NCBI GenBank assembly: GCA_016647705.1 | Contig: JAENRU010000279.1 | Span: 372,001 to 436,000, forward strand | Length of the DNA: 64,000 bases | Source: Eucommia ulmoides | Taxonomy: Eukaryota > Streptophyta > Magnoliopsida > Garryales > Eucommiaceae | Direction of reading: 5' to 3' | Shown here: positions 14,126 through 24,907 of the stretch, one piece after another | Layout of the letters: each line of letters starts with the position of its first letter | Position numbering within the stretch: the stretch's first letter is position 1 | Translations under genes and position numbers: made by a program | The notes under the pieces: generated by a model | What the model saw: the letters and a program-made list of their open reading frames with translations, nothing else | The model's database searches: none | Told to the model about the DNA's origin: nothing

Positions 14126-14269
14126 TGTAAGACCTCGATTGTACCATGTACGTCATTTTAGTGGTATTTTAAAGTAATTGTAAAAATTCAGGGTGAAATT
14201 AAGACAATTAAAAATTCAAATAGAAAGTCTAGGGGTCAAATTGAAAATATAAGAAACCGTAAATCCCAA
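14126..14269 (+). repeat. Right LTR remnant of element B
   Basis: It repeats the first 140 or so bases of the LTR at 7192, starting TGTAAGACCTCGATTG. Beyond 14269 the sequence is element A coding text again. No target duplication can be matched at this end. Confidence 0.75.
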
Positions 14270-14906
14270 AAGAGATGTAGGACTCCAGTTTGTTGGACTG
14301 AAGTGGGTGAGCATAAATTATTGATGACAGATATAGCCCTGATAACCGCAAATAAAGTGAAGATGATACGGAAAAAATTGAAAATATCTCAGAGTCGACA
14401 AAAGAGTTACGCAGACAATCGCCGGCGGGAGTTGGAGTTCGAAGTGGGAGAGCATGTATTTTTGCGTGTCTCTCCTTGGAAAGGTGTATTAAGGTTTGAA
14501 AAGAAAGGGAAATTGAGCCCAAGATACATCGGGCCATATGAAATTTTGGATCGGGTTGGCGCCACAGCGTATCGACTTGCATTACCTTTGGAATTGTCTC
14601 GACTGCATAATGTTTTCCACGTATCGATGCTTCGGAAGTATGTATCTGACCCTTCTCATGTGTTGACGTCACAGCCGATTGAATTGAAAGAAAATCTGAC
14701 GTATATTGAAGAACCAGTTCAAATCCTAGGCCGTAGGGATCAAGTGTTAAGAACGAAAACAATTCCGTTAGTTAAGGTTTTGTGGCGTAGTCATGCTGTG
14801 GAGGAAGCAACTTGGGAGCGAGAGGATGAGATGCGGAATCGGTACCCACAATTGTTCGGGTAGGTGCAAAAATTTCGGGGAGAAATTTCTTATAGGAGGG
14901 AAGAGT
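14270..14906 (+). mobile_element. Element A pol C-terminus with chromodomain, then polypurine tract
   Basis: Reads as an integrase C-terminal region (SRQKSYADNRRRELEFEVGE near 14395, PRYIGPYEIL near 14520) and a chromodomain (VLWRSHAVEEATWERE near 14780) that ends at a stop near 14863. A polypurine tract (GGAGGGAAGAG, about 14895-14905) directly precedes the right LTR. Confidence 0.88.
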
Positions 14907-15016
14907 TGTAAGACCCAATTTTTTTTTTTTTAAAAAAAAGATGAAATGAGAAAAATGAGAAATTTGGGGGGGGGGGAGAAAAAGTATTTTTGTGTAGATA
15001 TTTCAAACATACAAAT

Positions 15017-15102
<86 letters not shown>

Positions 15103-17055
15103 CGTGACCATGCCTGGAGAAAGAGAAGGAAAGAGGCAACGTGGCATGTTTTCTCTCCATAAATTCATTGATATATATATGTATATTTGAGGTTAGAAAA
15201 GGCAAACGATCATTCGGGAAGAAACAAGAAACGGAGAGAGAGAGAGAGAGAAAAAAAAAGTGAAGAGGAAGAAGAAACTGTTGGAAGGGTTGTCGAAATC
15301 ACTGGTGCAGGTTCAGGGTATTTTCCCAAGGCTAAGAGTCGTTTGGGTTGTAGGGGTGTGTAAGGGTGATATATTCTGAGGTTAAATGGAAGCAGGTATG
15401 TCTGGATGAAGGATTGTGCCCTGTTTTTGCTGTCAGAGTTAAAATCCATGGGTTGGGGTGTTATTTTAGTGGGTGTTTTAGCTAGAGTGAAGGGAATGAG
15501 GTCGGTATTTTTAGCGTAAACTTGGGACGGTTAATCGTGAAGGTGGAGTGAAGGATTTAAGGGCTGGAGTTGGTGAGAAGAAGGAGGAAGAAGACTGGTC
15601 TGTTCTGTTATGTTATGTCAGGGACGAAGTCAGGATCGCTTAGGCGGTGGAATATCGCTTAGGTGGTAAAACAACAGAGAGCTAGAAATTGCGTGATCGC
15701 TTAGGCGGTGTAATATCACTTAGGCGGTAAAACAACAGAGAGCTGGAAATCGCGTGATCGCTTAGGCGGTAAAACAACGGAGAGCCAGAAATCGTGTGAT
15801 CGCTTAGGCGGTAAAACAACAGAGAGCCAGAATCGCGTGACCGCTTAGGCGGTGGAAGATCGCTCAGGCGGTAAAACAGCAGAGAGCAAGAATCGCCTGT
15901 TCGCCTAGGCGGAATATTTTCGATTAGGCGGTGGGGAGCAGAAGCTTATTCTGGGGGGGCTTGCGAGTTCAAATTTCCGGGTGAGTGTACTGCCCTTCTT
16001 GCCAAAATATTTTTCATATAAATATGATGAGATATGTGTTTATTTAACTGTATAAATTTTATAAATTATATGGATCAAGCCATGTTGTGGGTGAGTTGGA
16101 TTAAATGGTTTTCCATTGAAAGGTTTGGGTTTAGGAAATAAAGCCTTTATAAATAATCTGCTGGATTTGGTGTTTTAATCAAAATGGTGATTATTATTAT
16201 GGTCTGTCCGGAAGGTGGTCCGACAGAGAAAAATTTATTTGAGATTTGGTGATAATATTATTGAATTGACTAATGTCATAGTTTATATTATGATCTGTCC
16301 AGAGGGTGGTCCGGCAGATGGATAGTTACTATAAGATGGTTGACGTCATGTGGTGATTTATTTTATTGGTCTCCGGAGACGTCCGGTTGGCGGTGATCTG
16401 CGCAGTTAGGTTCGCTAGGAAGGCATATCCTACGGATAGTTACGGTACCGTTGCAACTCCCGATCGTGAGGTTAAAATGATCACTATGGCTTAGCTAGTG
16501 GGTGTGGGATTGAGATGTGTGTTTAAATTAGGGTGTTTTATAAATACTGGGTGACTTATTATTTATCGGGTGTTTTGGAAACTGAATTATACTGCTTTAC
16601 ATCCATTGCTTATTTGATACTAGAGATTTTACTAAATCTGTGAGGTGTTTATATTTATTCATACTTGATCCATTTAAATGTTGGATTTTATAAAATGTAT
16701 TGTTGTTTTGTTAAAAATGGTTTTTACTAATAAGCCAGTACACTCGCAGGTGCTGTAGAAAAATGTCTGTCCCCTACTGGCAGTAGGTCGATTTCTGGAG
16801 GACCATAGCGGGGAGTATCTCGGTAGTGATTCTTTTTGCTTTTGGTTGTAGATGTTGTTTTGTAAAGAAATGGATTAGTGCGGTTGTTGAAAGAGCAAGA
16901 GAGTCTCAAGAGTAGGAGTATGTATATTTTGTTGATTTTGGTAATTAATATTCTTTTTGTGTAAGGTATTTTAATTCGAGTTAGTCATTACTGGAAAAGT
17001 AGCATTGTTGTCACACCAGCCGATGAATATTGTGATATCGGGATGGGTTGTGACA
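14907..17055 (+). repeat. 3' LTR of Tekay-type element A
   Basis: The LTR is 2149 bp, starts TGTAAGACCC and ends TGTGACA, followed by the target duplication TAGTC (17056-17060). It includes an AT/GT microsatellite at about 15022-15100, which differs in length and make-up from the one in the left LTR, and the CTTAGGCGGT cluster at 15628-15935. Confidence 0.9.
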
Positions 17056-17273
17056 TAGTCCGTCCACGACACTTCACCATAGTAGACTTGGTACTTCGGA
17101 GGGTAATGCCTCATCGCCCAGAAGCCCACTTGGGAAAGCTAGCTCCTAACTAGGAAGACCCTTACCGTGTAACAAAACTAAACACACTAGGGACCTATTG
17201 GCTTGAATATCTTGACGGAGTAGCAATCCCCAGACCCTAGAACATCTCCCATCTATGTAAGTATTTCATATAA
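17056..17273 (+). mobile_element. Tat element pol C-terminus (fossil part)
   Basis: Directly after the right target duplication the reading matches the end of a Tat-type pol (LVLRRVMPHRPEAHLGKLAP, then EDPYRVTKLN and WNISHLCKYF). This shows that element A lies inside the Tat coding region. Confidence 0.8.
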
Positions 17274-17485
17274 ATCCTTGATCATTTTTTCTGAATTTCT
17301 ATTTTTGATTCAATATTTTGAAATTATTCTCTTTGGTTTTGAGAAACACTATGAATAAAGAAAATAAATTTTCTTTCTTTCAATTTTGTAAACGTTTATT
17401 ATTGTATTATTATGGTTCTGCATCTTCTACAACACTTAATAAATCAAAATAAGTGTGGTACAGATAGTAGATATTGAGATCATTA
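17274..17485 (+). other. Non-coding spacer after Tat pol
   Basis: AT-rich sequence between the pol end and the tandem array. No gene seen. It fits the 3' untranslated part of the Tat element. Confidence 0.5.
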
Positions 17486-18467
17486 GTTAACTGAGCTTGT
17501 CAGCTCAATAATCATCTGGACACCTCAGCCCAACAACAACCGAGTTCTTTAACTCAGAGTTTAACTGAGCTTGTCATCTCAACAATCAATTGGGCATCTC
17601 ATCCCAGCAACAACTGAGTGCTTGTCAGCTCAACAAGCAACTGGGCACCTCGACCCAACACCAACTGAGTTCTTTAAATCAGAGTTTAACTGAGCTTGCC
17701 AGATCAGCAATCAACTGGGCACCTCAGCTTAGCAACAACTGAGTTCTTTAACTCAGAGTTTAACTGAGTTTGTCAGCTTAGCAATCAACTGGGCACCTTA
17801 CCCTAATAATAGATGAGTTTTTTAACTCAGAGTTTAACTGAGCTTGTTAGCTCAGTAATCTACTGGGCACCTTAGCCCAACAACAACTGACTTTTTTACC
17901 TCAGAGTTTAACTGAGCTTGCCAGCCTAGCAATTAACTGGACACCTCACCCCAACAACAACTGAGTTCTTTAACTCAGAGTTTAACTGAGCTTTCCAGCT
18001 CAACAATCAACTGGGCACCTCAGCTCATCTACAATTGAGTTCTTTAACTCATAGTTTAACTGAGTTTGTCAACGCAACAGTCAACTAGGCACCTCAGCCC
18101 AGCAACAACTAAGTTCTTTAACTTAGAGTTTAATTGAGCTTGTCAGCTCAACAATCAACTGGGCACCTTAGCTCAGCAACAACTGAGTTCTTTAATTCAG
18201 AGTTTAATTGAGCTTGTCAACTCAACAATCAACTGGACACCTTAGCCTAGCAACAACTAAGTTCTTTAACTCAAAGTTTAACTGAACTTGTCAGCTCGGC
18301 AATCAATTAGGTACCTCAGCCCAACAACAACTGAGTTCTTTAACTCAGAGTTTAACTAATCTTGCCAGCTCAGTAATCAACTGGGCACCTTAGCCCAGCA
18401 ACAACTGAGTTATTTAATTCAGAGTTTAACTGAGCTTGTCAGCTCAGAAATTAACTGGGCATTACAG
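17486..18467 (+). repeat. 74-bp tandem repeat array in the Tat 3' region
   Basis: The unit contains AACTCAGAGTTTAACTGAGC and CAACTGGGCACCTCAGCC. The anchor AGAGTT recurs at 17681, 17755, 17829, 17903, 17977, 18051, 18125, 18199, 18273, 18347 and 18421, exactly 74 bases apart each time. One shorter unit (51 bp) lies between 17556 and 17681. About thirteen units in all, differing only by substitutions. Since 74 is not a multiple of 3, the array is not a repeated peptide. Tandem arrays in this position are known for Tat-lineage elements and can seed satellites. Confidence 0.95.
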
Positions 18468-18995
18468 TCCAAGTAATAGGTCAGTCAAACTTTGAATGAC
18501 ACTGTTCAAATTACTTACAGTTTGGTAGAAGTTTTGATCTCCATTGTTTACTTGACATTCCCATTTCTTTCCATAAGGAGAATCCAACAAACTTATCATA
18601 AGTGGTGGGTTTAAGACTGGTTATCTTATGGAGTTTTATTATCTTTACTATCAATAGTTTTTATGACTAAGAAGGTGATCCAATTCGACTTTTTGTCATG
18701 AGCCTAACATGTAATTCATAACTAGTTCAATTTCTTAACCTAGTTATGAAGGAGGGCAGGCAGGGGTGAGAGACAACTCAAGCAATTTGAGCAGTTAAAG
18801 AAACAAAACGAGATCAAGATTATCAAGAACCCCATATATTTTCATTGATAAGAAAGAAAAGAGGGGTACATAGCTACAAAAAAAACAAAAAGAAACAGAA
18901 AAGACTGTTTTTAAGAACAGAAACAAGATTGTTCTTTCAAAACACACAAAAAAAAAAAAACTTTTTCGTCTTTGACTAGGGCTGAGAGAAGAGCT
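18468..18995 (+). other. Stretch between tandem array and antisense gene
   Basis: No gene on the plus strand. On the minus strand it could be the 3' untranslated part of the antisense gene, with T-rich stretches and an AATGAAAATA poly(A)-like signal near 18835-18845. Confidence 0.45.
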
Positions 18996-19499
18996 TCATT
19001 CCGACGTCGGAAAAGTAGGTGAACCCAGATCCTCTGAATCTGAGTTGGAGAAATAGAATTCATGCTCCTCATACTTACTGAGTTTATTGATCAATTCACA
19101 GATCTTGGCCCTCTTTTGTTCATTTTTCTCCAGAAGTTTGTCACACTTTGCCTTCATGGTGTCGAAAAAGATTTTATGATAGTTGAAGTCAGTGGCTAGG
19201 TCTCGTTTGCTCCTTTCGACTTTCTTCAGCTCATCCTTGAGTTCATAAAGGTGTGAAATGGCTTGAAAGTACGCTGCTTCCATTCTAGAGAAGATTGCGG
19301 TAGCTTCCTTAAGGGCACTCAGGCGGGGATGATCTTTCATAGTAGTTTTCGCTACCAGCATTAGGGAACGGAAACATTCTCCCAATTCTATCTCATTGCA
19401 CCTTTTGGACTGAATCATTGCAAAGGCAGAAGTGTTGGCCCATGAGGTGGATCCCATAACTGTAGAAGGTGGAAAAGAAAGAGATTCTTGAAAAATCAA
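18996..19499 (-). mobile_element. Coiled-coil ORF, last part of the antisense gene
   Basis: Open frame of 167 codons; a second Met at codon 15 (19457) begins MGSTSWANTSAF. The middle is strongly charged and helical (ELKDELKKVERSKRDL, then KCDKLLEKNEQKRAKICELI), as in a coiled coil. The tail is acidic and serine-rich (FSNSDSEDLGSPT). It looks whole on its own. It may be a separate short transcription unit or just the last exon of the antisense gene. No catalytic motif is seen. Confidence 0.5.
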
Positions 19500-19558
19500 G
19501 ATTGTAGCAAAAAGGGAAAATCTTTGGTGGTGTGAAGAATTATCAACACTTGATTTAG

Positions 19559-19567
19559 CTTTAAATA
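19559..19567 (-). promoter_or_regulatory. TATA-like box upstream of the coiled-coil ORF
   Basis: TATTTAAAG on the minus strand, 60 bases before the first Met of the ORF 19499-18996, with a pyrimidine-rich stretch (CTCTCTCTTTATC) just upstream. The position suits a plant promoter, but the evidence is only sequence resemblance. Confidence 0.35.
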
Positions 19568-22404
19568 GCCAGATAGATAAAGAGAGAGAATGAACTAAAG
19601 CGTTGAAAAAATAAGCATCAATGTGTGAGTGACGTGTGTTGGCAAAGTGCGTACGGAAATTATCACAAATTCTAGGGACTTAAAACGACGGTTACTGTTT
19701 TAATACAGATCATGATGATAAAGTATTATCATTACTAGAAATTAATTACAGACGTGGAAAAAGGAAAAGTTGAAAAGACTGAAAGATAGTTTAGGGAATA
19801 ATGCTCTGACCGGTGACGTTTGGTTGATTTGACATCAGCACAACAACAACGTCAATTGATGAGGCCTAGTTTAAGGTTTGCACTGAGGTCTCCACTAGCA
19901 CCTCAACTGTCGGTATGAGTAATTCTTCTTTATTTTCAGTAATCTCGTCCTCACCTCCCCTAACATTTTCTTCTTCCAACTTGTCTTCAAGCTTCACCAC
20001 CAAGAAACAAAGGTCTAAGTCAGGAAATTCCTCTGACACTTGCTTTTGGAAGTAAGAGAAGCCTACTTTATGAAATTTTTTTAACTCGCCCTTGAAGTGA
20101 ATCCAAAGGTTTTCGATGTCCTGTTGGGACTTCTTGATCACAATTGTTAGCTCAGCCGCCAGGTGATCTCTCTCGGATTGTAGTTGCTAGAGGACGGTCT
20201 CTTTCTCTTGAAATGCATCATCTTTGGTCTGGAGGAAAACATCCTTATCCTTTAGATCAACATTATTTTGATCAATTACTAGGCGAGTTGCGTTGAGTTC
20301 TTTAGATAATATGCGGACATCATCCCTTAAAGACGAGCACTCTCCTCTTACGCTAATGATCTTTATCTTGAGCTCTCTATTCTCTGTGCAGAATAGTACA
20401 TTGTTTTTTTTTTTTTTTTTAGGGCTTCTCTTTGCTCATTAGCAGAACAAAATTCTAGTTCATATCACTTCTGAGAGAAATTTACCAGCGCAAGGTCTAT
20501 AGCCAGGCTCAACTTTTCATTCTCAAGGTCTGATTGTTTTCATCTAGCTTGCTGAATTCAGTCATCTGGTGCATCAGCTGGGCATCCAGCTTATTTTCTT
20601 CCTTAGCACAGTTGATCAGGGTAGAGGACATATGCATACACTACAATAATGAAGTCAGTGATAAAATAATCAACTAAGCAGTTTGAAGAATTTAGAAAAC
20701 ATACTCAGAGTTGTGAAAAATACCTAGACAAGATCACAGATCACCATTCGGAATATCTCAGGTATGTTCAGGCCCTTAGTTCTCTTCTTGCCTTTATCCT
20801 AGGATTTCTCATACATAAATTTGATGGCATCATCGAACATAGCATAGCAACTTGGAACAGAGGGCCCAACCTTATCAATGAGTTAGCGCATTTGTTATTT
20901 CATCATACCCCACCCATTGGAGGTATTTTGGCTGGGTGTAGGGGTTGGGGAGGTCTGACGAATGATAGAAGGGGGATTAGCAACATGAATGTCTGCTGAC
21001 CTCGAAGCAAATTCTGGTTCCCTATGCTCTTGCGAGTTAGAAACAGGAGGGGGAAGAATCGCAACTGAAATTATCCTATGCCTAGGTATACTCAGAGGCT
21101 GAGAATCTTTATTTGATTTAGCAGCTTCTGGGTCAACATGATGGACAGGTTGATGGACTTCTGGGATAGCATGAATCTCAGTAGAACGATGGGTCACCGG
21201 ACTAGCAACAATTGTGGAAGTAGGTTGGGATAATGATTGTCCAGTCTTCTTGGCGAGCCTCTTGGCTGGCCTTTTTCTTTTCTTCGTGCCAAGTTGCAGC
21301 TCGCCCAGTTCTTTGAAGCGAGATAGATCCATTTCAAGCTTATTTAATGGACGATGATTTAGTTCCTTGTAAGAACGCTCTACCGGGACTAGCAACTTCC
21401 GAAATTCTTCTTCGATTCTGGACGTGAGGCTGAGACTTTGACAAACACTATCACCTATATCAGAAATCCCAAGAAAGGGATTAATATCACTTGAGCAGAA
21501 TTTCAAATAAGAAACAGTCTGTTAAGTGAATGATGAGAAAAATTACTTAGGGTATTGAAGTGCCTCAGCACAATTGAGGGCTGCCCCACTTCTTCTGGAA
21601 AAAAATCCTAGCCACGAGAAAAGAAATGGTACTATTGTTACCAGTCCCTTACTTTGATTGGAAGGTCGGTGAGAAATGAAAATTTTTTGGGAAAAAAAAA
21701 AAAAGCAATACCTTTTGACATTAGAAAGGAATTTGAGGTGTCATATACTTCTAATTGTATCGACGGTGAGGGATATCTAATTTATTCTAGTAAGGGAAAT
21801 GGCCCCCATGATTTGGTGAAAATTATTTGGGGTTAACTAGGCAGGAGTAATTTCCAGTTGACGAAAAAGGTTACGAAGGAGTAAACAAAAAGGAAGAGTA
21901 AGACCATATTTGAACATCCATAAAAAAAGCATATTTCATTCTCTCCAGCGTCATAGGGGTGTTCATTTTTAGATGGAACCCTAATTGACACCGAGAGAGG
22001 AATGCTATATTGTTATCTAAATGATGAAAGTCATTCCTGTGGGAACTTACTTACGCCATGGTCCCCCATGTTTTCTGAAAGATTGGAGGGCTGAACAACA
22101 TGAGCCGTCGTCGTTTGCTCCGCTATGGGATTCAACGACGAACCGACTTCAGCAGGACTATTCGATTGACTCAACGACATATTGCGATAGAGCAAACAAC
22201 AATAAAAAAAAATTATGAAGAATAGAAACGCCACTGAAGAATCAAGGGAAAATAAAAACTTAAGCAAAATGGAAGTGATCTTTCGCATCTCTTCTCTTGA
22301 ATCGTTGCGAAAGTCAGGAGGGAAAATGATATAGGAAAACTCCCGCTCATAACTGACATAGGCGTGTAGCCTTAAACGGGTCAAATTGGGTATGCAACTT
22401 GATC

Positions 22405-22632
22405 CAAAACAGATAGACTCAATGGGTTAGCTGGATCGAAGAATGATAGGCCCAATTGGGTGCTAATCTCGGCAATCCTCTGAGCAAGACTAACGACCCC
22501 ATAACTAACATAGGCGTCTGGAACAGATAGACCCAATGGGTTATCTGGACCGAAAAATGATAGGCCTAATTGGGTGTTAATCTCGGCAATCCTCTGAGCA
22601 AGACTAACGGCCCCATAAAGAGGCCCATATTT
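22405..22632 (-). repeat. Two tandem copies of a 114-bp unit
   Basis: AGATAGACYCAATGGGTTA recurs 114 bases apart (22411 and 22525), and the two copies match along their length, including CTCGGCAATCCTCTGAGCAA. The unit length is a multiple of 3, and on the minus strand both copies read in one frame as repeats of SLAQRIAEI-TQLGLSFF. It lies between the antisense gene start and the LTR, so it may be an upstream exon or leader of that gene. Confidence 0.8.
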
Positions 22633-22729
22633 GGGTATACTCAAACCTATGGTGTACATGGCTAAGGAACGAATAAGTCAATTCAATGTGAACGTCTCCT
22701 CTACACTTGAAGAGATGAGTCAGATTAAC

Positions 22730-23064
22730 TGTAACGGCCCAAATTTAATGGAGACCGTTATAGATATCTCTCTTGAAATCATAGAGGTATCAGTTATCTT
22801 CCAAGCTGTTAGAAGCGTATCACGAGATTGATAACCTCTCCAAAGTCACGGTAATATATCTCTGAGCCTATAAAAAGAGCAGATATCACTGGTAATTTGG
22901 GGCGATTCAATCTGAGTACTACTTTCTCCATATATCAGATTAATTTATTCTCACGCTGGAGGTTCCTTGTTTGACACCACACTAGTGTCCCCTATTAGAA
23001 CTCACATTTTTGCAGGTAATAGGAGGAAGGTGAAGAGATTTTCATCACGTGTGGAGCTGTTACA
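22730..23064 (+). repeat. LTR of the outer Tat element
   Basis: Starts TGTAAC and ends GTTACA, perfect 6-base inverted ends; 335 bp. It contains a TATA box (CTATAAAAAGAGC near 22869) and the downstream GCTGGAGGTTCC-type stretch common in Tat LTRs. A purine-rich stretch (GAAGAGATGAG, about 22709-22719) sits just before it. The partner LTR lies outside the window. Confidence 0.65.
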
Positions 23065-23125
23065 TGTATCGAAATTTTTTGGTAACATGAGAGTGCAAGC
23101 AAGTTTTAGTGATCAATGACTACAC

Positions 23126-23623
23126 TAGGGGTGTGCAACAGATCGAGTCAACCCGTCAAACCCGCCCAAACCGCCAAACTCGCACTGCAAAAGAACCGCC
23201 CAATACTAACCCGTACATTATGTGGGTGTTAAATCTTGAAACCTGAAATATATGGGCGGGTTACGATTTGACCTATGTTCTTACGGGTTCAACTCGCCCG
23301 TCCAAGTAGACACAAAATGACGTCGTTTTAGACTTTATTACTTACGTTAGTAGGGATTTTTTTATTTTTTATTTTTTATTTTTTTGTGTTACTATAATTT
23401 TATCGCAATGTTTTTACAAATTTTTCTAAAGTACTTTTTTTTTTTTAGCAACATTTATTGTATTTCAAGAGCAATCTATGGTTTTAATTAGCCCAACCCA
23501 AAAATAGGCTCAACTTGTACACTATTGGGTAGCCCACGGTTCAAACTAAACTAACCCGCCTAATATTGGTTTGGTTCACAGTTTTGGCCCAACCCGTCCC
23601 AATCCGCCCGCTGTCCATCCCTA
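23126..23623. mobile_element. Non-autonomous hAT element (MITE, 498 bp)
   Basis: The ends are inverted (TAGGGGTGTGCAAC left; the right end reads TAGGGATGGACAGC on the other strand). It is flanked by a perfect 8-bp target duplication GACTACAC (23118-23125 and 23624-23631), diagnostic of hAT. The interior has GGCGGGTT / AACCCGCC-rich arms and no coding capacity. It was inserted into the tail of the Tat region. Confidence 0.92.
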
Positions 23624-23631
23624 GACTACAC

Positions 23632-24517
23632 CCTCCATTTTTCTCCTAGAGAAACAAATCGATGCGCCAACATCTTGGCTAAGAGAGGAACTAGGGAAGA
23701 TAGTACCCTAAAAATCTTGTTGACTCTAATGACGGATATTGAAGATACTCTATTTGAGGAAATGGAACTTCAAAATGTGTCCAGACGAGTGATTGTGGTT
23801 TTTCTTTTCTTTGTTCTATTTCTTTGTTTTATTTTCCGAACGACCAAAAAAAAAAGGAAGTAGCAATTAGCGGTGGGTGTTGGTTGGCTACAGTCAGGGG
23901 CATATTAGTAAAACAAAATCATCTTTTTTAATTAATGGATTTTTCGTTTAAAAAAATTATTATAGTAAATGTTTAGACTTAAATAGTAACCCACGGGTAT
24001 AATAATCTTTTAATTAACAAATGTTATGACGTTTAAAAAGAAATACGATAGTTCATAAATTTCTATAGATCTCTTATATTATAAAAATTAAAAAAAAAAA
24101 ACTTTTTTACTTTCTAATTTTTATTTTTTAAATATAAAACAACGATATTTATAAAATTTTAAAAATACTTAAAAAAATTATTACAATATGTATTGGGTGT
24201 TGATGATGTTAAAAAATCTATAGTGCTCTAGCTTCCAACTCATTGATCAATATCTGCAAAACTTAAGAAAAATACTTAAAACTGATGTGACATCGACTAA
24301 ATACCATCTGATACAAGAATAAGTTAATTAGGAATTAAATGGTATTAAATTCGCATCTGGAAACCTGAAAATTGCTATATTTATAGGCAGAAATGATACC
24401 TGAATTCTCTTATTCTCGCCTATATTTTAACTGATCAATGTCTTTAAGATCTTATTGATCTCTAACTTATGTATGAATATTTTGAATAATGTTTTTGGTC
24501 CTTATTTTTCCAAGTAA
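23632..24517. other. AT-rich spacer, no gene seen
   Basis: The first 200 bases may be leader-like sequence continuing from the Tat LTR. The rest is AT-rich with long A and T runs (23345-23460 lies in the neighbouring MITE; 24080-24180 here). No conserved coding text on either strand. Confidence 0.5.
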
Positions 24518-24522
24518 TTCCC

Positions 24523-24809
24523 TGTAAGACCCCGACTTAGCAAGTACATCATTAATAATAGCATGCTAGAGTATGGAAAAATTCGGGGTGAAATTGGATT
24601 AATTAAAATTTAAATCAAACATTTAGGGGTCAAATTGACAAATTTAGAAACAATAAATTTAAACTTGAGATTCAAGTTGATAATTAAAATCAAAATTTGA
24701 AAATATTAGGGATGAAATTATGATTTTAGAAACTTCCAAAAGTTGAAATTGATTAAAACAAAGATTGAAAGAAGTTAGGGGGAGGAAAGTGCAATTTAAC
24801 TAAAGTTTA

Positions 24810-24907
<98 letters not shown>

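Larger units (their letters stand above)
7192..14269 (+). mobile_element. Tekay-type element B nested in element A (fossil, probably non-autonomous)
   Basis: Parts: 5' LTR 7192-9927 (2736 bp), primer site 9932-9943, a 4.2-kb internal region with little recognisable coding text, a polypurine tract near 14113-14125, and a right LTR remnant 14126-14269 matching the first 140 or so bases of the left LTR. At about 13730-14100 the internal region still matches, base by base but patchily, the chromodomain end of element A, so it descends from the same clade. It looks like a decayed or non-autonomous derivative. Many breaks. Confidence 0.82.
1240..17055 (+). mobile_element. Tekay-type Ty3 chromovirus A with both LTRs (fossil)
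   Basis: Bounded by two long LTRs (2155 and 2149 bp) that start TGTAAGACCC and end TGA(C/T)A. The 5-bp target duplication TAGTC lies at 1235-1239 and 17056-17060. Inside are a tRNA-Met type primer site, gag with two CCHC knuckles, protease, reverse transcriptase, RNase H, integrase and a C-terminal chromodomain, plus a polypurine tract before the right LTR. Long LTRs and the chromodomain point to the Tekay/Del clade. A second Tekay-type element is inserted in its pol. Broken, perhaps half a dozen or more breaks. The two LTRs look about 95 percent alike by eye, so insertion was probably within a few million years; this was not calculated. Confidence 0.9.
18996..22270 (-). mobile_element. Antisense accessory gene of the Tat element (fossil, in pieces)
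   Basis: On the minus strand, opposite to gag-pol, lie several open pieces: an N-terminal region near 22180-22035 (MSLSQSNSPAEVGSS...), a globular-looking part near 21990-21540 (RVPSKNEHPYDAGENE, then QDFFPEEVGQPS-like text), a basic and proline-rich linker (21506-20895, KKRKRPAKRLAKK), and coiled-coil pieces (20141-19866 and 19499-18996). The order and style resemble the plant 'putative gypsy type transposon' protein family (PF04195), known as an extra antisense ORF of Tat elements. The family assignment is inferred. Broken; probably once contained introns. Confidence 0.6.
1..23064 (+). mobile_element. Outer Tat-lineage Ty3/gypsy element (fossil, left end outside window)
   Basis: Oldest layer of the left island. 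Parts in order: RNase H end and integrase (1-1239), pol C-terminus (17056-17273), 74-bp tandem array, antisense accessory gene, and a right-hand LTR (22730-23064). The integrase text is of the Tat/Retand type (GYYWPTM, CDKCQRF, DYFTKWVEAE, WKNIVCHFGI). Tandem repeats after pol and extra antisense ORFs are known traits of the Tat lineage. It is interrupted by the Tekay-type element 1240-17055. It is broken, with several breaks in the visible coding part, and looks old. Lineage is inferred by eye from motifs. Confidence 0.8.

Noticed and set aside
14229-14762. 177-codon minus-strand frame
   Set aside because: Antisense shadow of the element A pol C-terminus.
17486-18467. CRISPR-like array
   Set aside because: Units are contiguous with no unique spacers, and the context is a plant retrotransposon.
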